From Cloacibacillus porcorum (GTDB lineage: Bacteria; Synergistota; Synergistia; Synergistales; Synergistaceae): a stretch of 64,000 bases of DNA. A program made the position numbers and the translations under genes. The notes below the pieces were generated by a model. That model was not told where the DNA came from, ran no database searches, and was given only the letters and a program-made list of their open reading frames with translations. Within the stretch, counting starts at the first letter, position 1. Every line of letters begins with the position of its first letter. The stretch is taken from positions 1,543,501-1,607,500 of the forward strand of contig NZ_CP016757.1 of NCBI RefSeq assembly GCF_001701045.1. Reading direction: 5' to 3'. This document shows positions 63,770 through 64,000 of the stretch, one piece after another.

Positions 63770-63881
63770 ACCGTTGTTATGGACAAAACCAAAGATGCGC
63801 CCACAGCTCGAAAGGCGTCATTACATCTCGAAAATGGTCTGTATGCCCCTCTTGCGTGGCGTGAATGACGACGACGGCAGC

Positions 63882-63925
63882 GGCTTTCGTCGGGATACGC
63901 GTCGCGTCGAAGGCCTTTTCTTTTT
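63882..63925 (+). terminator. Likely terminator after the DUF3798 gene
   Basis: GGCTTTCG (63882-63889) pairs with CGAAGGCC (63908-63915, one wobble), then TTTTCTTTTT. Confidence 0.7.
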
Positions 63926-63970
63926 CAGCAGGGGATATTCTTATTTTAAAATTTGCGTTATAATAGTAGC

Positions 63971-64000
63971 ATGGTTAACAATAAAGAGCAAAAATTAAAA
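63971..64000 (+). CDS. Possible start of a gene running off the window
   Basis: ATG 63971 opens a frame that stays open to the end (ten codons, Lys/Asn-rich: VNNKEQKLK). TATAAT lies 7 nt before it, so this would be a leaderless start or simply part of a promoter. It could be the promoter of a gene further on. Weak evidence only. Confidence 0.25.
   Translation, partial: MVNNKEQKLK

Noticed and set aside
63774-63998. 74-codon frame at the right edge
   Set aside because: No ribosome site or domain; it runs through a likely terminator hairpin at 63882-63925.

Overview
The window is a chromosomal segment of a diderm, fairly GC-rich bacterium of the phylum Synergistota, most likely Cloacibacillus or a close relative. 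The genus is inference. Three things support the phylum: a subtilase ending in a Gly-Ser-Cys-rich signal of the Synerg-CTERM type, a DUF3798 periplasmic protein, and LPS-export genes (lptC and an lptD/ostA-like gene) beside otherwise Gram-positive-looking regulation (a T-box riboswitch and tandem intrinsic terminators).

Layout. 1-14.4 kb: housekeeping and DNA repair (end of a cold-shock gene; lon-like protease, nth, tilS, hpt, ftsH; then uvrB, uvrA, an rRNA methyltransferase, metK). 14.5-27.3 kb: comF, pfkA, a D-glutamate cyclase-like gene, rho with a long disordered N-terminus, an M23 peptidase, pyrG, lptC, lptD-like, ddl. 27.3-32.6 kb: greA diverges from a T-box-controlled thrC-thrB-lysC-asd operon. 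32.6-33.0 kb: a hairpin-rich intergenic repeat. 33.1-40.3 kb: nif3-like, trpS, scpA, scpB, an rRNA pseudouridine synthase, ttcA, a LuxR-type regulator with a degenerate receiver, and two membrane proteins. 40.5-41.2 kb: seven tRNA genes (Val, then Asp-Phe-Gly twice) behind a near-consensus promoter. 41.4-46.9 kb: a SIMPL protein, an AT-rich islet with one intact and one frameshifted copy of a small membrane protein, a YgiQ radical SAM protein, a YgjP-like metallohydrolase and an MBL-fold protein. 47.0-48.9 kb: a complete IS3-family element lying inside a second copy of the intergenic repeat. 48.9-50.4 kb: trpB behind a ribosome-mediated attenuator with a Trp-Trp leader peptide. 50.5-57.8 kb: a double-GntR regulator, a hybrid histidine kinase, a secreted subtilase with a separate propeptide-like gene, and an HdeD-like protein. 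57.9-63.8 kb: DUF523, hutD, an unknown gene, hutG, queG, a thioredoxin with an in-frame UGA at the first active-site cysteine (probable selenocysteine), and a DUF3798 binding protein.

The most interesting items are the probable selenocysteine thioredoxin missed by ordinary ORF calling, the trp attenuator in front of a lone trpB, the Thr-specific T-box over a four-gene aspartate-family operon, and a composite hairpin-rich repeat with inverted ends, one copy of which is split by the IS3 element. Genes are densely packed, with many 1-14 nt overlaps that imply translational coupling, and TTG and GTG starts are common.
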